This document shows positions 42,166-51,449 of a stretch of 64,000 nt of DNA, piece after piece (within the stretch, counting starts at the first letter, position 1; every line of letters begins with the position of its first letter). A program made the position numbers and the translations under genes. The notes beneath the pieces were generated by a model. It made no database searches and was not told the origin of the DNA. It was given only the letters and a program-made list of their open reading frames with translations. This stretch comes from Niallia circulans NBRC 13626 (GTDB lineage Bacteria; Bacillota; Bacilli; Bacillales; Cytobacillaceae): assembly GCF_001591585.1 (NCBI RefSeq), contig NZ_BCVE01000017.1, positions 37,740 to 101,739 on the forward strand, written 5' to 3'.

Positions 42166-44427
42166 CTACAAATCGCTTAGATTTAATGCGAGCGTAACCT
42201 TAAATAGATCGCCATCTGTCTCGATTTTCATCATGCCTTGGTGTAGATCCATGATTGATTTCGCAATCGCAAGTCCTAGACCTGATCCTTCTGTATGCCT
42301 CGATGTATCCCCGCGTTTAAAACGCTCATATAATTCATCAAGATTATCGTCAAGCTCATACTTAGATATATTTTTAAACTGAAAAATAGCTTGGTCTTTT
42401 TCTAGTTTAATGGAAATATAGACACGTGAATGCTCTAAAGAATATTTCAAAATATTGCCTATTAAATTATCAAATACTCTCCAAAGCTTCTGCCCATCTA
42501 CAGTTGCATAAATCGACGGTTCTTGATTGGTTACACGAAAATCAAGTGTTGTGGCTTTAATTGTTTCATCATATTCACCTAACGCTTGCTGTAAAAGCTG
42601 CACTAAGTCTATCTTTTCCTTCTTTAATTCCACATTGCCGCTGACCATTTTCGAAACCTCGAATAAATCATCAATTAGTACTTTTAATCGTTGGGATTTC
42701 CGATCGATAATACCTAGATAGCCCTCTTTTTCTTCCTCAGATAGATTTTTATTCTTCAATAATTCCGTATAATTGATGATTGATGTTAAAGGTGTTCGCA
42801 AATCATGACTAACATTCGTAATTAACTCTGTTTTTAGGCGTTCGCTTTTTTCTTGAGCATTTTGAGAATAAATCACGCCATTTTTTAGTGTATTGATTGT
42901 CTTTGCTAATGCTGAAAGTTCACTAGATGCTTTTATATCTAAGTCACTTACTTTTCGACCGCTCCTGATTTCCTTTGTATATAGAACTAACTGACCTAGA
43001 GACTTTGCATTTTTCACTAAATAATGGATGGCTGGGATGCCGATAATTATGACCGCAATAAGAAAGAACAACACAAAAAATGGTTCCACAATCACTGCCA
43101 TTAAACAAAATCCTAGCGCGAAAACAATCATTAAACAAAGGATTAATTTAGTCAATGGACTTCTACTTGAAAATAATAGCAGCATTGGTTTTCCGATTGT
43201 TTTAACACATTTTCCAACAAATGTTTTTGTCCAAATTGATTTATCGCCTTTTACTATTTCCTTATATAATAGAGACATTTGGATAAAGAACAAGAATATA
43301 AACAGCCAAGCTAAACAGCCAAATAAAATAATTTCCTTCCAATAGGAGCCGTCATTATATAAATTTAATTCTATTTGATCATTTACTCCCCATACAACTA
43401 TAATAGCAACAGCTAAACTTATAAGGAGAAAAATTATACCGATATCAATTGGAATTTTCTTATAAAATGGGTATTCCCATTGTATTAAAATACTTCTTTT
43501 AGTTAAAAGGAGAATACAGCTGGCAACTAGGCTGATGATACTAATAACACTAAAGTAGATCACTTGCTTTTGTTGCGTTTTATAATTATCCATGTCTTTA
43601 TGCAGCATACTCTTAGTACTTAAATTGTCAGGAACAGCAATAACTCCTTCAAAGCTGCCGATGTTTTTCTTGATGTTATTTAGAATAGACACTTCTATAG
43701 CAACCGCATCGGGATCGCCAAACTCATACCACGGAGAATCTAAAGAAATATAATGCTGTTCCCACTCATCCTTTGGATTTATATGGATATCGCCAAGAAA
43801 TTTTGTATTTTTCTGATTCAGCTTATTCTCAATTGTTTCGCCCGGAGCAAGATTAACATTTGTTACTTTTTCTCCTGTTTTGTTATTTTCAAAATAATAA
43901 AGGAAGGAATCAGTCCAGTCTTTATACTCATATTCTCTATTCTGTAATTCTTGATAGTATTCATCTAATTGTCTTGCTTTTTCTTTCTTAATCTTATCTT
44001 CTACGTATTCATCACTTTGGAAATTTTTCGTAATATCAGCGATTTTCTTATCTCTTTCTTCTGTATATAGCTGTTCTGCTTCTGAGCTTCCTGTTTCTTT
44101 AGCGGTCTGAATTTGCTCTTCATACTGACTTTTTATGTTTTGAATTTGTTCATTTAAATCACCATAATAATAACGATATTCATTTATTTCTTTAGCTGAT
44201 ACGGTTATTTTTTTCTTTGCCTCTTCAATCGGAATATAATATAACTCATTTTCACTTAGAAGATCCTTATAATAGTGCATTCTTTCTTGAAATATCGATG
44301 TTTGATAAAAATCCGTGTGTAAATAACGGTTAAACCACATATCTACAGATACAATTCCACTCAGCGCGAGTGTAATAAGCAGTGTCCAGACAATAAAAAG
44401 GCCTTTACTTCTCGATTTTGTAGCCAA
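42166..44427 (-). CDS. Sensor histidine kinase with large extracytoplasmic coiled-coil domain
   Basis: 753 residues. One N-terminal helix (about 10-30) precedes a roughly 260-residue outside domain rich in charged helices (EINEYRYYYGDLNEQIQNIK, KEKARQLDEYYQELQNREYE). Five more helices follow (about 290-475), then a HisKA domain with the phospho-acceptor in NVSHDLRTPLTSIINYTELL, the N box in NLIGNILKYS and the G box GSGLGLAIAKSI. The signal is unknown; the layout suggests envelope sensing. The TTG start overlaps the response-regulator gene by 23 bp. Confidence 0.9.
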   Translation of the reverse strand: MATKSRSKGLFIVWTLLITLALSGIVSVDMWFNRYLHTDFYQTSIFQERMHYYKDLLSENELYYIPIEEAKKKITVSAKEINEYRYYYGDLNEQIQNIKSQYEEQIQTAKETGSSEAEQLYTEERDKKIADITKNFQSDEYVEDKIKKEKARQLDEYYQELQNREYEYKDWTDSFLYYFENNKTGEKVTNVNLAPGETIENKLNQKNTKFLGDIHINPKDEWEQHYISLDSPWYEFGDPDAVAIEVSILNNIKKNIGSFEGVIAVPDNLSTKSMLHKDMDNYKTQQKQVIYFSVISIISLVASCILLLTKRSILIQWEYPFYKKIPIDIGIIFLLISLAVAIIVVWGVNDQIELNLYNDGSYWKEIILFGCLAWLFIFLFFIQMSLLYKEIVKGDKSIWTKTFVGKCVKTIGKPMLLLFSSRSPLTKLILCLMIVFALGFCLMAVIVEPFFVLFFLIAVIIIGIPAIHYLVKNAKSLGQLVLYTKEIRSGRKVSDLDIKASSELSALAKTINTLKNGVIYSQNAQEKSERLKTELITNVSHDLRTPLTSIINYTELLKNKNLSEEEKEGYLGIIDRKSQRLKVLIDDLFEVSKMVSGNVELKKEKIDLVQLLQQALGEYDETIKATTLDFRVTNQEPSIYATVDGQKLWRVFDNLIGNILKYSLEHSRVYISIKLEKDQAIFQFKNISKYELDDNLDELYERFKRGDTSRHTEGSGLGLAIAKSIMDLHQGMMKIETDGDLFKVTLALNLSDL

Positions 44428-45097
44428 TGCCCCACACCACCTTTAAGAAGCGAGGATTTTTTGGATCCACTTCAATTTTTTCACGTATTTTTCGTATATG
44501 TACTGCTACCGTATTTTCGGCATTGTATCCAGGTTCTTTCCAAACACTTTCATAAATTTCTGCAATGGAGAATACTCTGCCTGCATTTTTCATCAACAAA
44601 ACAACAATCTTATATTCGATCGGAGTCAGCTTTACACTTTCTCCATTTACGGCGACTTCTTTCGCCTCCTGGTCTAATGTTAATCCATGAAGGTCTATTT
44701 TTTTCTTCACCCCATCAAAGGTGCCAAGTGTTACATATCTTCGCAACTGCGATTTCACTCGGGCAACTAGCTCCATTGGATTAAATGGCTTGGTGATATA
44801 ATCATCTGCCCCTATTTGTAATCCCAATATTTTATCTGTATCCTCGCTTTTAGCTGTCAGCATAATAATCGGAATATTTTTTTGCTCACGAATTTTATAA
44901 GTAGCCGAAATTCCATCTAAATTAGGCATCATAATATCCATTAAAATTAAATGAACTGTCTCTCCCACTAAAATCTCCAACGCCTCTATTCCATCACTGG
45001 CTTTTAACACCGTAATTCCTTCGTTTTTAAGATATATTTCAATAGCATCTCTTATTTCTTTTTCATCATCCACCACGAGCACATTGACATTCTCCAC
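44405..45097 (-). CDS. OmpR/PhoB-family response regulator
   Basis: 230 residues from a GTG after AGGTGG; an ATG 14 codons up has no good site. Receiver domain with acidic pocket NVLVVDDEKE, phospho-Asp in LILMDIMMPNLDG, the Thr in IIMLTAKSED and Lys in DYITKPFNPMELVARVK; then a winged-helix domain (LTPIEYKIVVLLMKNAGRVF to NTVAVHIRKIREKIE and VWGIGYKIEK). Similar to VanR-type regulators. Partner of the downstream kinase. Confidence 0.93.
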   Translation of the reverse strand: MENVNVLVVDDEKEIRDAIEIYLKNEGITVLKASDGIEALEILVGETVHLILMDIMMPNLDGISATYKIREQKNIPIIMLTAKSEDTDKILGLQIGADDYITKPFNPMELVARVKSQLRRYVTLGTFDGVKKKIDLHGLTLDQEAKEVAVNGESVKLTPIEYKIVVLLMKNAGRVFSIAEIYESVWKEPGYNAENTVAVHIRKIREKIEVDPKNPRFLKVVWGIGYKIEK

Positions 45098-45148
45098 CTT
45101 AAAACCACCTGCTTTCTCTCTCTTCGCTGTCTCTATCATAGAAAAAAT

Positions 45149-45189
45149 TTCTTAACATCTGCCAAGCAAAATTCTTAAGAATTTCTTAA
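45149..45189. promoter_or_regulatory. Phased TTCTTAA direct repeats upstream of the response regulator
   Basis: Three copies of TTCTTAA start at 45149, 45172 and 45183 (spacing 23 and 11 bp), i.e. TTAAGAA on the minus strand. OmpR/PhoB-type regulators bind such 11-bp-phased direct repeats, so this is a candidate autoregulatory site 52-92 bp before the gene. Confidence 0.5.
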
Positions 45190-45280
45190 TATTTTATCTA
45201 CCAATTCGATTCTCTTATTCTATCAAAGGAATATGCTGATCACATCCACATTTTTCTGCTTTTTTAATAAAAAAATTTAA

Positions 45281-45312
45281 AAAGGTTTTCATCAGCGACG
45301 ATGAAAACCTTT
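45281..45312 (-). terminator. Terminator of the acidic 103-residue protein gene
   Basis: AAAGGTTTTCAT / ATGAAAACCTTT, 12 bp perfect, 8-nt loop, A and T tracts on both sides, so possibly bidirectional. Confidence 0.85.
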
Positions 45313-45316
45313 TTTT

Positions 45317-45628
45317 CTATTGCTTTGCCTTTATTTGTTCCCGAATCTTCTCCAATTCTTCAAGGGACAATTCCCCTAATGACTCTTTAATTTCTTTTTC
45401 CATGCGCTTGCGGTTTTTCTCCCGGTATTGATTCCACCAGTCGCGAAGTCCTTCTGTTTGATCCAATATGTATTCAATGTCGATTTCTTCCACTTCATCA
45501 TCGGAAATATACTCCATTACTGCTGCCAGCATCCGGTTTAATTTATCTTCTTCTCCTTCCTCCTTTTTCATATTCGTCGGTTCTTTTTTTTCTACTTCTT
45601 CACTAATCTCTACATCCTTGCGAGGCAT
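45317..45628 (-). CDS. Acidic helical protein of unknown function
   Basis: 103 residues, very rich in Glu and Lys: MPRKDVEISEEVEKKEPTNM, then LAAVMEYISDDEVEEIDIEY and a C-terminal helix (LSLEELEKIREQIKAKQ). No membrane segment or Cys. Mostly coiled coil is expected. GGAGGAG ribosome site. Divergent from the following DinB gene. Confidence 0.7.
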   Translation of the reverse strand: MPRKDVEISEEVEKKEPTNMKKEEGEEDKLNRMLAAVMEYISDDEVEEIDIEYILDQTEGLRDWWNQYREKNRKRMEKEIKESLGELSLEELEKIREQIKAKQ

Positions 45629-45760
45629 TGTTCTCCTCCTGACTGTAATTCTATTTTTTCTATTATTTCCGTTAGACAGATCTCTATTCTCTCAGTGCAG
45701 GAAAAAGACAAATATATAGCGAATGTTTATAGTAATTTAATGTTTAAAGGAGTGGATAAA

Positions 45761-46219
45761 ATGGAACCACGTCAGGAAGTTTTGTTTAAACAATTAGAAA
45801 CCTATCGAAAGGAACTTTTAGGGGCCGTTGAATCGTTGACAGAAGAACAGGCAGAAATCATTCCAGCGAGGTTTAGGAATAATATCCGCTGGAATCTTGG
45901 TCACCTATATCTTGATCAGTTATTATGGATTGAGGCATTGACTAAAGTACCCACTGCTATCTCAAAACAATTCAATCAATGGTTTGGTTTCGGTACTACA
46001 CCAGCCAACTTTACAGAAGAAACACCTTCTTTTACGGAATTAAAAGTACTTTTGCAGTCACAACCACAAGCCATATTAGAGAAGTACGGCGCTGATCTGG
46101 AAAAAGAATATCCCCCAATTGATATGGGAATGCAGACAATCGAACAAGTGCTGATTCGTACGATTTTTCACGAAGGCATGCATTTACAGGCGATTAATGA
46201 TTTGAAAAAATTTATCTAA
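45761..46219 (+). CDS. DinB-family (DinB_2) protein
   Basis: 152 residues from the ATG after AAAGGAG; an upstream in-frame start is not supported. Four-helix fold with His ligands in RWNLGHLYLDQLLW and FHEGMHLQAINDL, the H...HxxxH pattern. Glu-rich first helix (QLETYRKELLGAVESLTEEQ). Metal-dependent thiol transferase-like activity is possible. No LexA box is seen upstream, unlike the gene at 37243. Confidence 0.82.
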   Translation: MEPRQEVLFKQLETYRKELLGAVESLTEEQAEIIPARFRNNIRWNLGHLYLDQLLWIEALTKVPTAISKQFNQWFGFGTTPANFTEETPSFTELKVLLQSQPQAILEKYGADLEKEYPPIDMGMQTIEQVLIRTIFHEGMHLQAINDLKKFI

Positions 46220-46260
46220 CTAAAAATAGTCGGTCTCCAGCAAGTCTTGACTTTCCCAAG

Positions 46261-46747
46261 TCGCATTTATGTAGAGTAATATATCAGACTAATTGATTCC
46301 ATAACAAGAGGGATATCCTCACCAGCTTGTACAAATGATTTAGTATACTTATAAACTATATGTTCAACAGCATGGTCAGTAAATAAAATAATCCTCTCCT
46401 ATAGCAAATGTTAATATTGATCTATCTGAATGCAGCTGTTTTAAAAAGTTTTCTAAAGTTTATATGCAAACCAGATTCCTTGAGGATATTTATTAAACTC
46501 GTTATTGGCCATCATTTCTAATTTCAGCTTTTGAGGCGTGACCGATTAATTGGCTCTCGCACCCGCCTCAAAAGGAGAAATAGAAATTCGGGCGTTTTCA
46601 TTTCCCTTAGTTAATACGATCCTTATTCTTTAAGGATTCCTTAATCTAACGAATAAAGATAAGTAATAATATGCTCCTGAGTCAGCAGATATTGCTACTA
46701 CCGTCCTAAAATTAGAATCTGACTCTAGCTTTTGGAGGCATTGATAA
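46261..46747 (-). pseudogene. Eroded coding region of unknown identity
   Basis: The 46220-46747 gap holds no intact gene, but minus-strand frames read as protein in pieces: CLQKLESDSNFRTVVAISAD, GNENARISISPFEAGARAN then a stop, SVTPQKLKLEMMANNEFNKY then PQGIWFAYKL, and DHAVEHIVYKYTKSFVQAGE ending in a stop near 46265. Stops and shifts interrupt it at four or more places. I cannot name the family. Confidence 0.45.
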
Positions 46748-47959
46748 TCAGGATATATTTTTACTATTGTTTTTTGATATATTGATTGTATTATTTTTTA
46801 TTAAATGAACTAATAACGCGATTAAAGGCAAAGCTGTTCCAATGAGCAATGGTACTTCACTATTAAATTTATAGTATGAATAACTTCCAATCCATGAACC
46901 AAATGCTCCTCCTAAAAAGAAAATAGTCATATATAATCCATTAAGTCTATTTCTTTCCTCGGGATTCAAACTAAAGATAACTTTTTGACCTAATAATAAA
47001 TTTCCTGATACCCCAACATCGATGCTAATGCCTGAGATTAAGATCAAAATCACACTCAATGGTGAATGATCTTGAACAAAAAATAATAGAACGATAGATA
47101 ATAGAACGAGTGCCATTGATACATTAGTCATTGAAAAAATATAGCCTTTATCTGCTAGTTTACCAATAGTAGGAGTTAATAAAGCACCAGCAATTGCAAC
47201 AAATCCAATTAATGCAATTTCGTTATTTGAAAAATCTAATGGTTCAGACCTTAATAAAATTGGGAGTACCGTCCAATAAAGGCTAAATGCTGCAAATAAA
47301 CATGCGTGATAAAAAGCTCTTTGTTGTAAAGGAGAAGTATTTATTAGCAGCTTCACCATAGAAGCAATTAAATTGGAATATGACATATTACTATTTGATA
47401 CAACTTCATAATTAGGCAAAAATTTTAAAATGATCAGTAATACAGCAACAAGGATTATTAATGAAAATAGAAAAACCATTCTCCAGCCGTACCATTCAGT
47501 TATTCCGATAGATAGTGGGCGAGCAATCATAATTCCAATCAATAAGCCACTCATCACTTTGCCAACATATTTACCTGTCTCTTCAACAGATACAATCCTC
47601 ATAGTTAGCGGAACTAATATTTGAGCTGCACAAGCCCCAATACCAATGATGATTGTTAATAACAAAAAGACAATTCCATTAGATGAAATCAGTGTACCAA
47701 TTAATGAAATAACGGTAAACCCAATCAGAATAGTAATTATTTTTTTGCTTTTAAATAAGTCAGCCATTGGAACAATAAAAAATAATCCCAATCCATATCC
47801 AATTTGGGTCAAAGTAGTGAGCAATCCTGATAAATTAGAAGAGATGTTTAGATCTTTTACAATGAACTGTACGATTGGTTGAGCATAGTAAATATTAGCA
47901 GCAAGTGATCCGCAACTAATTGCCAAAATGAAAATTAGAAAATTTGTTTTTTTAATCAA
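46748..47959 (-). CDS. MFS transporter, drug/H+ antiporter-like
   Basis: 403 residues with about twelve membrane helices. The loop 2-3 motif A is visible as FIVPMADLFKSKKIIT (a divergent G-x3-D-R-x-G-R-K/R), and ISCGSLAANIYYAQPI in helix 1 is typical of YnfM/YgaY-like MFS proteins. The TTG at 47959 follows AAAAGGA at 9 nt and is preferred over a TTG three codons upstream. Next to a tetR gene and a shared operator, it probably exports the ligand of that repressor. Confidence 0.88.
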   Translation of the reverse strand: MIKKTNFLIFILAISCGSLAANIYYAQPIVQFIVKDLNISSNLSGLLTTLTQIGYGLGLFFIVPMADLFKSKKIITILIGFTVISLIGTLISSNGIVFLLLTIIIGIGACAAQILVPLTMRIVSVEETGKYVGKVMSGLLIGIMIARPLSIGITEWYGWRMVFLFSLIILVAVLLIILKFLPNYEVVSNSNMSYSNLIASMVKLLINTSPLQQRAFYHACLFAAFSLYWTVLPILLRSEPLDFSNNEIALIGFVAIAGALLTPTIGKLADKGYIFSMTNVSMALVLLSIVLLFFVQDHSPLSVILILISGISIDVGVSGNLLLGQKVIFSLNPEERNRLNGLYMTIFFLGGAFGSWIGSYSYYKFNSEVPLLIGTALPLIALLVHLIKNNTINISKNNSKNIS

Positions 47960-47983
47960 TTTTATCAATCCTTTTGTTTATTT

Positions 47984-48002
47984 TGGTACGATCGTTCCGA
48001 AA
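47984..48002. promoter_or_regulatory. Candidate TetR operator before the MFS gene
   Basis: The near-palindrome centred on ACGATCGT reads TTTTGGTACGA / TCGTTCCGAAA (9 of 11 bases symmetric). It lies 16 bp upstream of the MFS ribosome site region, and its right half (TTTCGGAACGA on the complement) recurs upstream of tetR at 48633. Confidence 0.65.
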
Positions 48003-48019
48003 TACTAAAAAAAGAAAGA

Positions 48020-48595
48020 CTATAGGTCTGCAATAGTCTTATCCACTAGATTATAGGCTAGATTTTTCTCTTTTTTGTATCTGGACATTAAATTAATGCT
48101 ATGATTTAAACTTAATAAAGAATATGCAACTAATTCAGAGTCAGCCTCCTGTGAAATTTCTCCTTTCTTTTTTCCTTCTTCAATGACTTGCTTAAATACT
48201 TTTTCTAATTCATTAAAATCATTTATAAGTATTTCTTCTATGGAAGGATCAATATGTCCAATAAGCAGTGAAGAATTAGTTATAATACAACTTTTTGGAT
48301 TGTCATCTGAATAGCATTTTTCAATATGTTGATAAAAAAAAGATTTAAGTGATCCTTTAGTGTCTATTCCGCTAAAAAGTAAATTTCTTTTTCGGCGGCC
48401 ATAGTTTTTATAATGTTCTAAAACCAGTTTAAATAGTTCATCCTTATCTCCAAAACTCTCATAGAGTGTTGATCGACTTATTCCCATCGTTTCAATAAGA
48501 TCTGATATGTATGTAGCATCATAGCCTTTTTCCCAAAATAAATACATAGCTTTATTCATAGCCTGTTCTTTATTAAAACTAATCCTTCTCCCCAA
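48020..48595 (-). CDS. TetR/AcrR-family repressor
   Basis: 191 residues. The N-terminal helix-turn-helix is typical (FNKEQAMNKAMYLFWEKGYD, TYISDLIETMGISRSTLYES, FGDKDELFKLVLEHY) and matches the branch with YxSFGDKxxLF. The C-terminal ligand domain is helical (TetR_C_16/YcdC-like). TTG start with GGGGGTG at 7 nt. It is upstream of the MFS gene (60 bp) on the same strand and probably represses both. Confidence 0.92.
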   Translation of the reverse strand: MGRRISFNKEQAMNKAMYLFWEKGYDATYISDLIETMGISRSTLYESFGDKDELFKLVLEHYKNYGRRKRNLLFSGIDTKGSLKSFFYQHIEKCYSDDNPKSCIITNSSLLIGHIDPSIEEILINDFNELEKVFKQVIEEGKKKGEISQEADSELVAYSLLSLNHSINLMSRYKKEKNLAYNLVDKTIADL

Positions 48596-49108
48596 TTTAT
48601 AACACCCCCATTCATATAAAGTAGTATAAAGCTTTCGGAACGAAGAGTCCAGAAAAACATATTTTTAATCAAATCTTACGTTAAGAGCGCCTTTCTGGAA
48701 CAATGAAAAATGTTCTTTTGTGCTTTAGAATACATTGAATTAATAAATTTGCGACATAATGAGATGAAAAAGATGAGTTAATAAACTCACCTTTTTTCAT
48801 ACTGAACAGAGTAATATTAGTATGCTTGCACAGTGATGCATTCAAAAACTTCATAAGCATTTTAGCTGGGTTGGACAATTTTAGTTCAACCTCAAGACTT
48901 TCATTAGTTTCAATTTATTTAGTACAAATAGAACATTTTAATTGTTTATTTTTTATTCACAAAAGCACTATGTATAAATATTATGCTTTAAAATAATAGT
49001 GGTGCGCAGTTCGCATAAATAGTAAAAGAGTGATTTTCAGTAAACAACACTAAACAGAATAAGAAAGTACGCTTTTCATTTTTGACGAAGATTTGTTTAA
49101 TAAAAGTA
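48596..49108. other. Intergenic stretch upstream of tetR
   Basis: At 48633-48643 the half-site TTTCGGAACGA repeats half of the operator at 47984-48002, consistent with tetR autoregulation. The rest (48650-49108) is AT-rich; one stop-free frame is present without ribosome site, and I see no hairpin with a T-run. Confidence 0.5.
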
Positions 49109-49903
49109 CTAGAAAATAGTCGGTACCATACCTCCATCCATACGGATCGGAGAACCTTTGAAGGCGGATGCATAAGGGCTGCATATAAAGGCAGCTAATC
49201 TACCTATCTCGGCTGGTCTGATAAATCGCTGGATTTCAGACTGAGGTAGATTTGTGGTCATAAATTTTTTCTCTTTTTCTGAAAATGTCATATCTTCATT
49301 AGGATACATCCCCTCAATTATTTGATGAACATTTTCGGAGAGTGTTGGACCTGGCATAATCGTATTAACAGTGACTTCTTTTCCTATTGTTAATTTAGAT
49401 AGACTTTTTGACAATGATAATAGCATTGTTTTTGTCATACAATATTGCGGCATTTGTCCCGAAGGCATAACTGCTTCTTCACTCGCAATAAAAATAATTC
49501 TACCAAAATTATTTTTTATCATTCTCGGTAAGTAAAATTTAGATAATCCATTTGCGGCAAGAACATTAGTATGGATATACTTTTCCCATACTTCATCGTT
49601 GACGTCCTCGTATTTCATTTTTTCATAAATCCCCGTATTGTTAACTAAAATATCAATTTGAGGATGCTTTTTAAATAATGCTTCCCTTTGTTGAATATCT
49701 ACTATATCAGCAGTGGCATTTTGAGGGAAGGTATCAGGGAACTCTAGTTTAATTTCATTTACGGTTTGTTCCACCTCCTCGTAATTTCGGCCATTAATTA
49801 GTACATTAACACCTTCTTTTGCTAGTTCAATGGCAATTCCTTTGCCGATCCCTCTTGATGATCCAGTGACTAAAGCTGTTTTATTTTTTAAATCTAGCTG
49901 CAT
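49109..49903 (-). CDS. Short-chain dehydrogenase/reductase (SDR)
   Basis: 264 residues. Cofactor motif TGSSRGIGKGIA, Asn motif NNTGIY, catalytic Ser in IFIASEEAVMPSG and YxxxK in YCMTK, and the C-terminal FICSPYASAFKGSPIRMDGG. The basic residue in NGRNYEEV suggests NADP(H). AGGAG ribosome site, 9 nt. It lies 85 bp after an AraC-type gene on the same strand, the probable regulator. Substrate unknown; oxidoreductases of this kind act on small alcohols, ketones or acyl chains. Confidence 0.9.
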   Translation of the reverse strand: MQLDLKNKTALVTGSSRGIGKGIAIELAKEGVNVLINGRNYEEVEQTVNEIKLEFPDTFPQNATADIVDIQQREALFKKHPQIDILVNNTGIYEKMKYEDVNDEVWEKYIHTNVLAANGLSKFYLPRMIKNNFGRIIFIASEEAVMPSGQMPQYCMTKTMLLSLSKSLSKLTIGKEVTVNTIMPGPTLSENVHQIIEGMYPNEDMTFSEKEKKFMTTNLPQSEIQRFIRPAEIGRLAAFICSPYASAFKGSPIRMDGGMVPTIF

Positions 49904-49988
49904 AATCCATTGCTCCTTTTAGTTTTAAGTGAATTCTAGTTATTATTAATAATTATCCGACTGATAATACAGTTCCAAAAGTAAACGA

Positions 49989-51011
49989 TCAATTAATCAA
50001 GTTTAAACCGAGATATTCAGTGCGCCATTTTAAAGGAGTAGTACCTTCCCAAAGATGAAAGGCTCGATAGAACGAGCTTTGATCTTCATATCCAATTAAA
50101 AAGGCGACCTCTTTAATATCAAGTGAGGGGTCTGCCAGGTACTCTTTTGCCTGCTCATGTCGAACTTTTGTTAACAAATGCTTGAAGCTCGTGCCTTCTT
50201 CCGTAAGCCGCCGCTGCAAAGTACGATCGCTTAACCCTAACTCGCTCGCAATAGCCGGAATATCAGGGCGACCTCCTGTTAGGCTGCGTTTCATGATCCA
50301 CTTGACTGTCTCAGTAATAGAAGGTCTGCGTACTTGCTCATTCAACGACTGTTCCAGTACGGGAGTCAATATTTCTAGCAATTCTGCATTGTATGAGACA
50401 AAGGGACGATTCAGATCTGCTCGATGTATAGTTAACCTGTTACAATTTGTACCGAGCTGAATTCGGCAGCCAAAGTAATCTTCAAGTAACTGTAGGTCGC
50501 CAATTGAATGGGTAGAAAATTCTACGAATCTTGCTGTCAAAGGTTGACCTGTACCCCGACGTCCCAGTTCGAGAAGAAATGCCATCGTAATACCAATTAA
50601 TATGGTCAGACCGGGATGTTCACTATGCAATGATTTTATTTCAATTGTACAGTGTTCCCCTTCCTCGGTAATATGTAAGCTTTCAGGAGGGCACAGTTGT
50701 TTGTACCTAGCCATCCGCTTTAAGGCATCACGGTAGTCACGAGCATGGTAAGTTGCTAAGACAGTCGGAGGGAAATGATCTGTTTCAAAGGATGTCGCAA
50801 GCTTGATGATTCCTTTCGCAGTGTCGTCAACGAGATCGGAATAAGCCTGCCAAATCGCAAAATATTGGGCTGTGGTGACAACTGGATCAGAAACAATGGT
50901 GATTGGCAATTGTGCTTTTCCAACCATGTCGATGGCGTCTATCCCCAATTGACGTAATCCTGTCCAAAATCCTGCCGGAATTTTAATACGGTCAGAGGCA
51001 TAAAACGTCAT
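49989..51011 (-). CDS. AraC-family regulator of the OruR/Arabinose_bd type
   Basis: 340 residues. The N-terminal two-thirds is an Arabinose_bd-like domain (FWTGLRQLGIDAIDMVGKAQ to LHSEHPGLTILIGITMAFLL) and the C-terminal 100 residues are the AraC HTH pair (IPAIASELGLSDRTLQRRLT, IKEVAFLIGYEDQSSFYRAF, with HLWEGTTPLKWR). Parts of the gene are near 50 percent G+C by hand count, clearly above the neighbours. This type is most common in Proteobacteria and Actinobacteria, so transfer is possible. AAGGAGGACC ribosome site. Probably regulates the SDR gene. Confidence 0.9.
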   Translation of the reverse strand: MTFYASDRIKIPAGFWTGLRQLGIDAIDMVGKAQLPITIVSDPVVTTAQYFAIWQAYSDLVDDTAKGIIKLATSFETDHFPPTVLATYHARDYRDALKRMARYKQLCPPESLHITEEGEHCTIEIKSLHSEHPGLTILIGITMAFLLELGRRGTGQPLTARFVEFSTHSIGDLQLLEDYFGCRIQLGTNCNRLTIHRADLNRPFVSYNAELLEILTPVLEQSLNEQVRRPSITETVKWIMKRSLTGGRPDIPAIASELGLSDRTLQRRLTEEGTSFKHLLTKVRHEQAKEYLADPSLDIKEVAFLIGYEDQSSFYRAFHLWEGTTPLKWRTEYLGLNLIN

Positions 51012-51257
51012 ATATATGGTCCTCCTTTCTCTATTTACATTACTAATTTTAAATGTAATTATGTCCTTTTTTACAAATGGTACTGTTTAATAATACCTCT
51101 CCAATAGAGTCTTGTAACTAGCGAACTGTGACAAACCACTTGCAAAATACGCCAATATTATAAGCAGAAAGAATGGTCATAAAGTTTTTTATTAGTCGTT
51201 ACTATACGATTTTTATTTCTTATGATTAGTGTATTTACTTTAAGAAATAAGGATATG

Positions 51258-51288
51258 AAAAACGGCCAGACAAAAATCTGGTCGTTTT
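51258..51288 (-). terminator. Terminator downstream of the second MFS gene
   Basis: AAAAACGGCCAGA / TCTGGTCGTTTT, one mismatch, 6-nt loop, T-run on the minus strand; it lies 160 bp past the MFS stop. The rest of the 51012-51449 gap shows nothing. Confidence 0.75.
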
Positions 51289-51449
51289 CATGTTAATTAC
51301 ATATCTAATTGGATTGTTTTCTCTATACTCCAAAAAAGAACCCGTTATAATCCACCAGCAACCTTTTAAAAACTTTCCATTTAGTATTAACAACTTAGAG
51401 AGAAACCTATTATACTTGAAATCTTTTGTTCCTTTTACCTTGTTTTCAA

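Noticed and set aside
48681..48878. 65-codon minus frame upstream of tetR
   Set aside because: No ribosome site or start in a good place, low-complexity composition and no recognisable motif.
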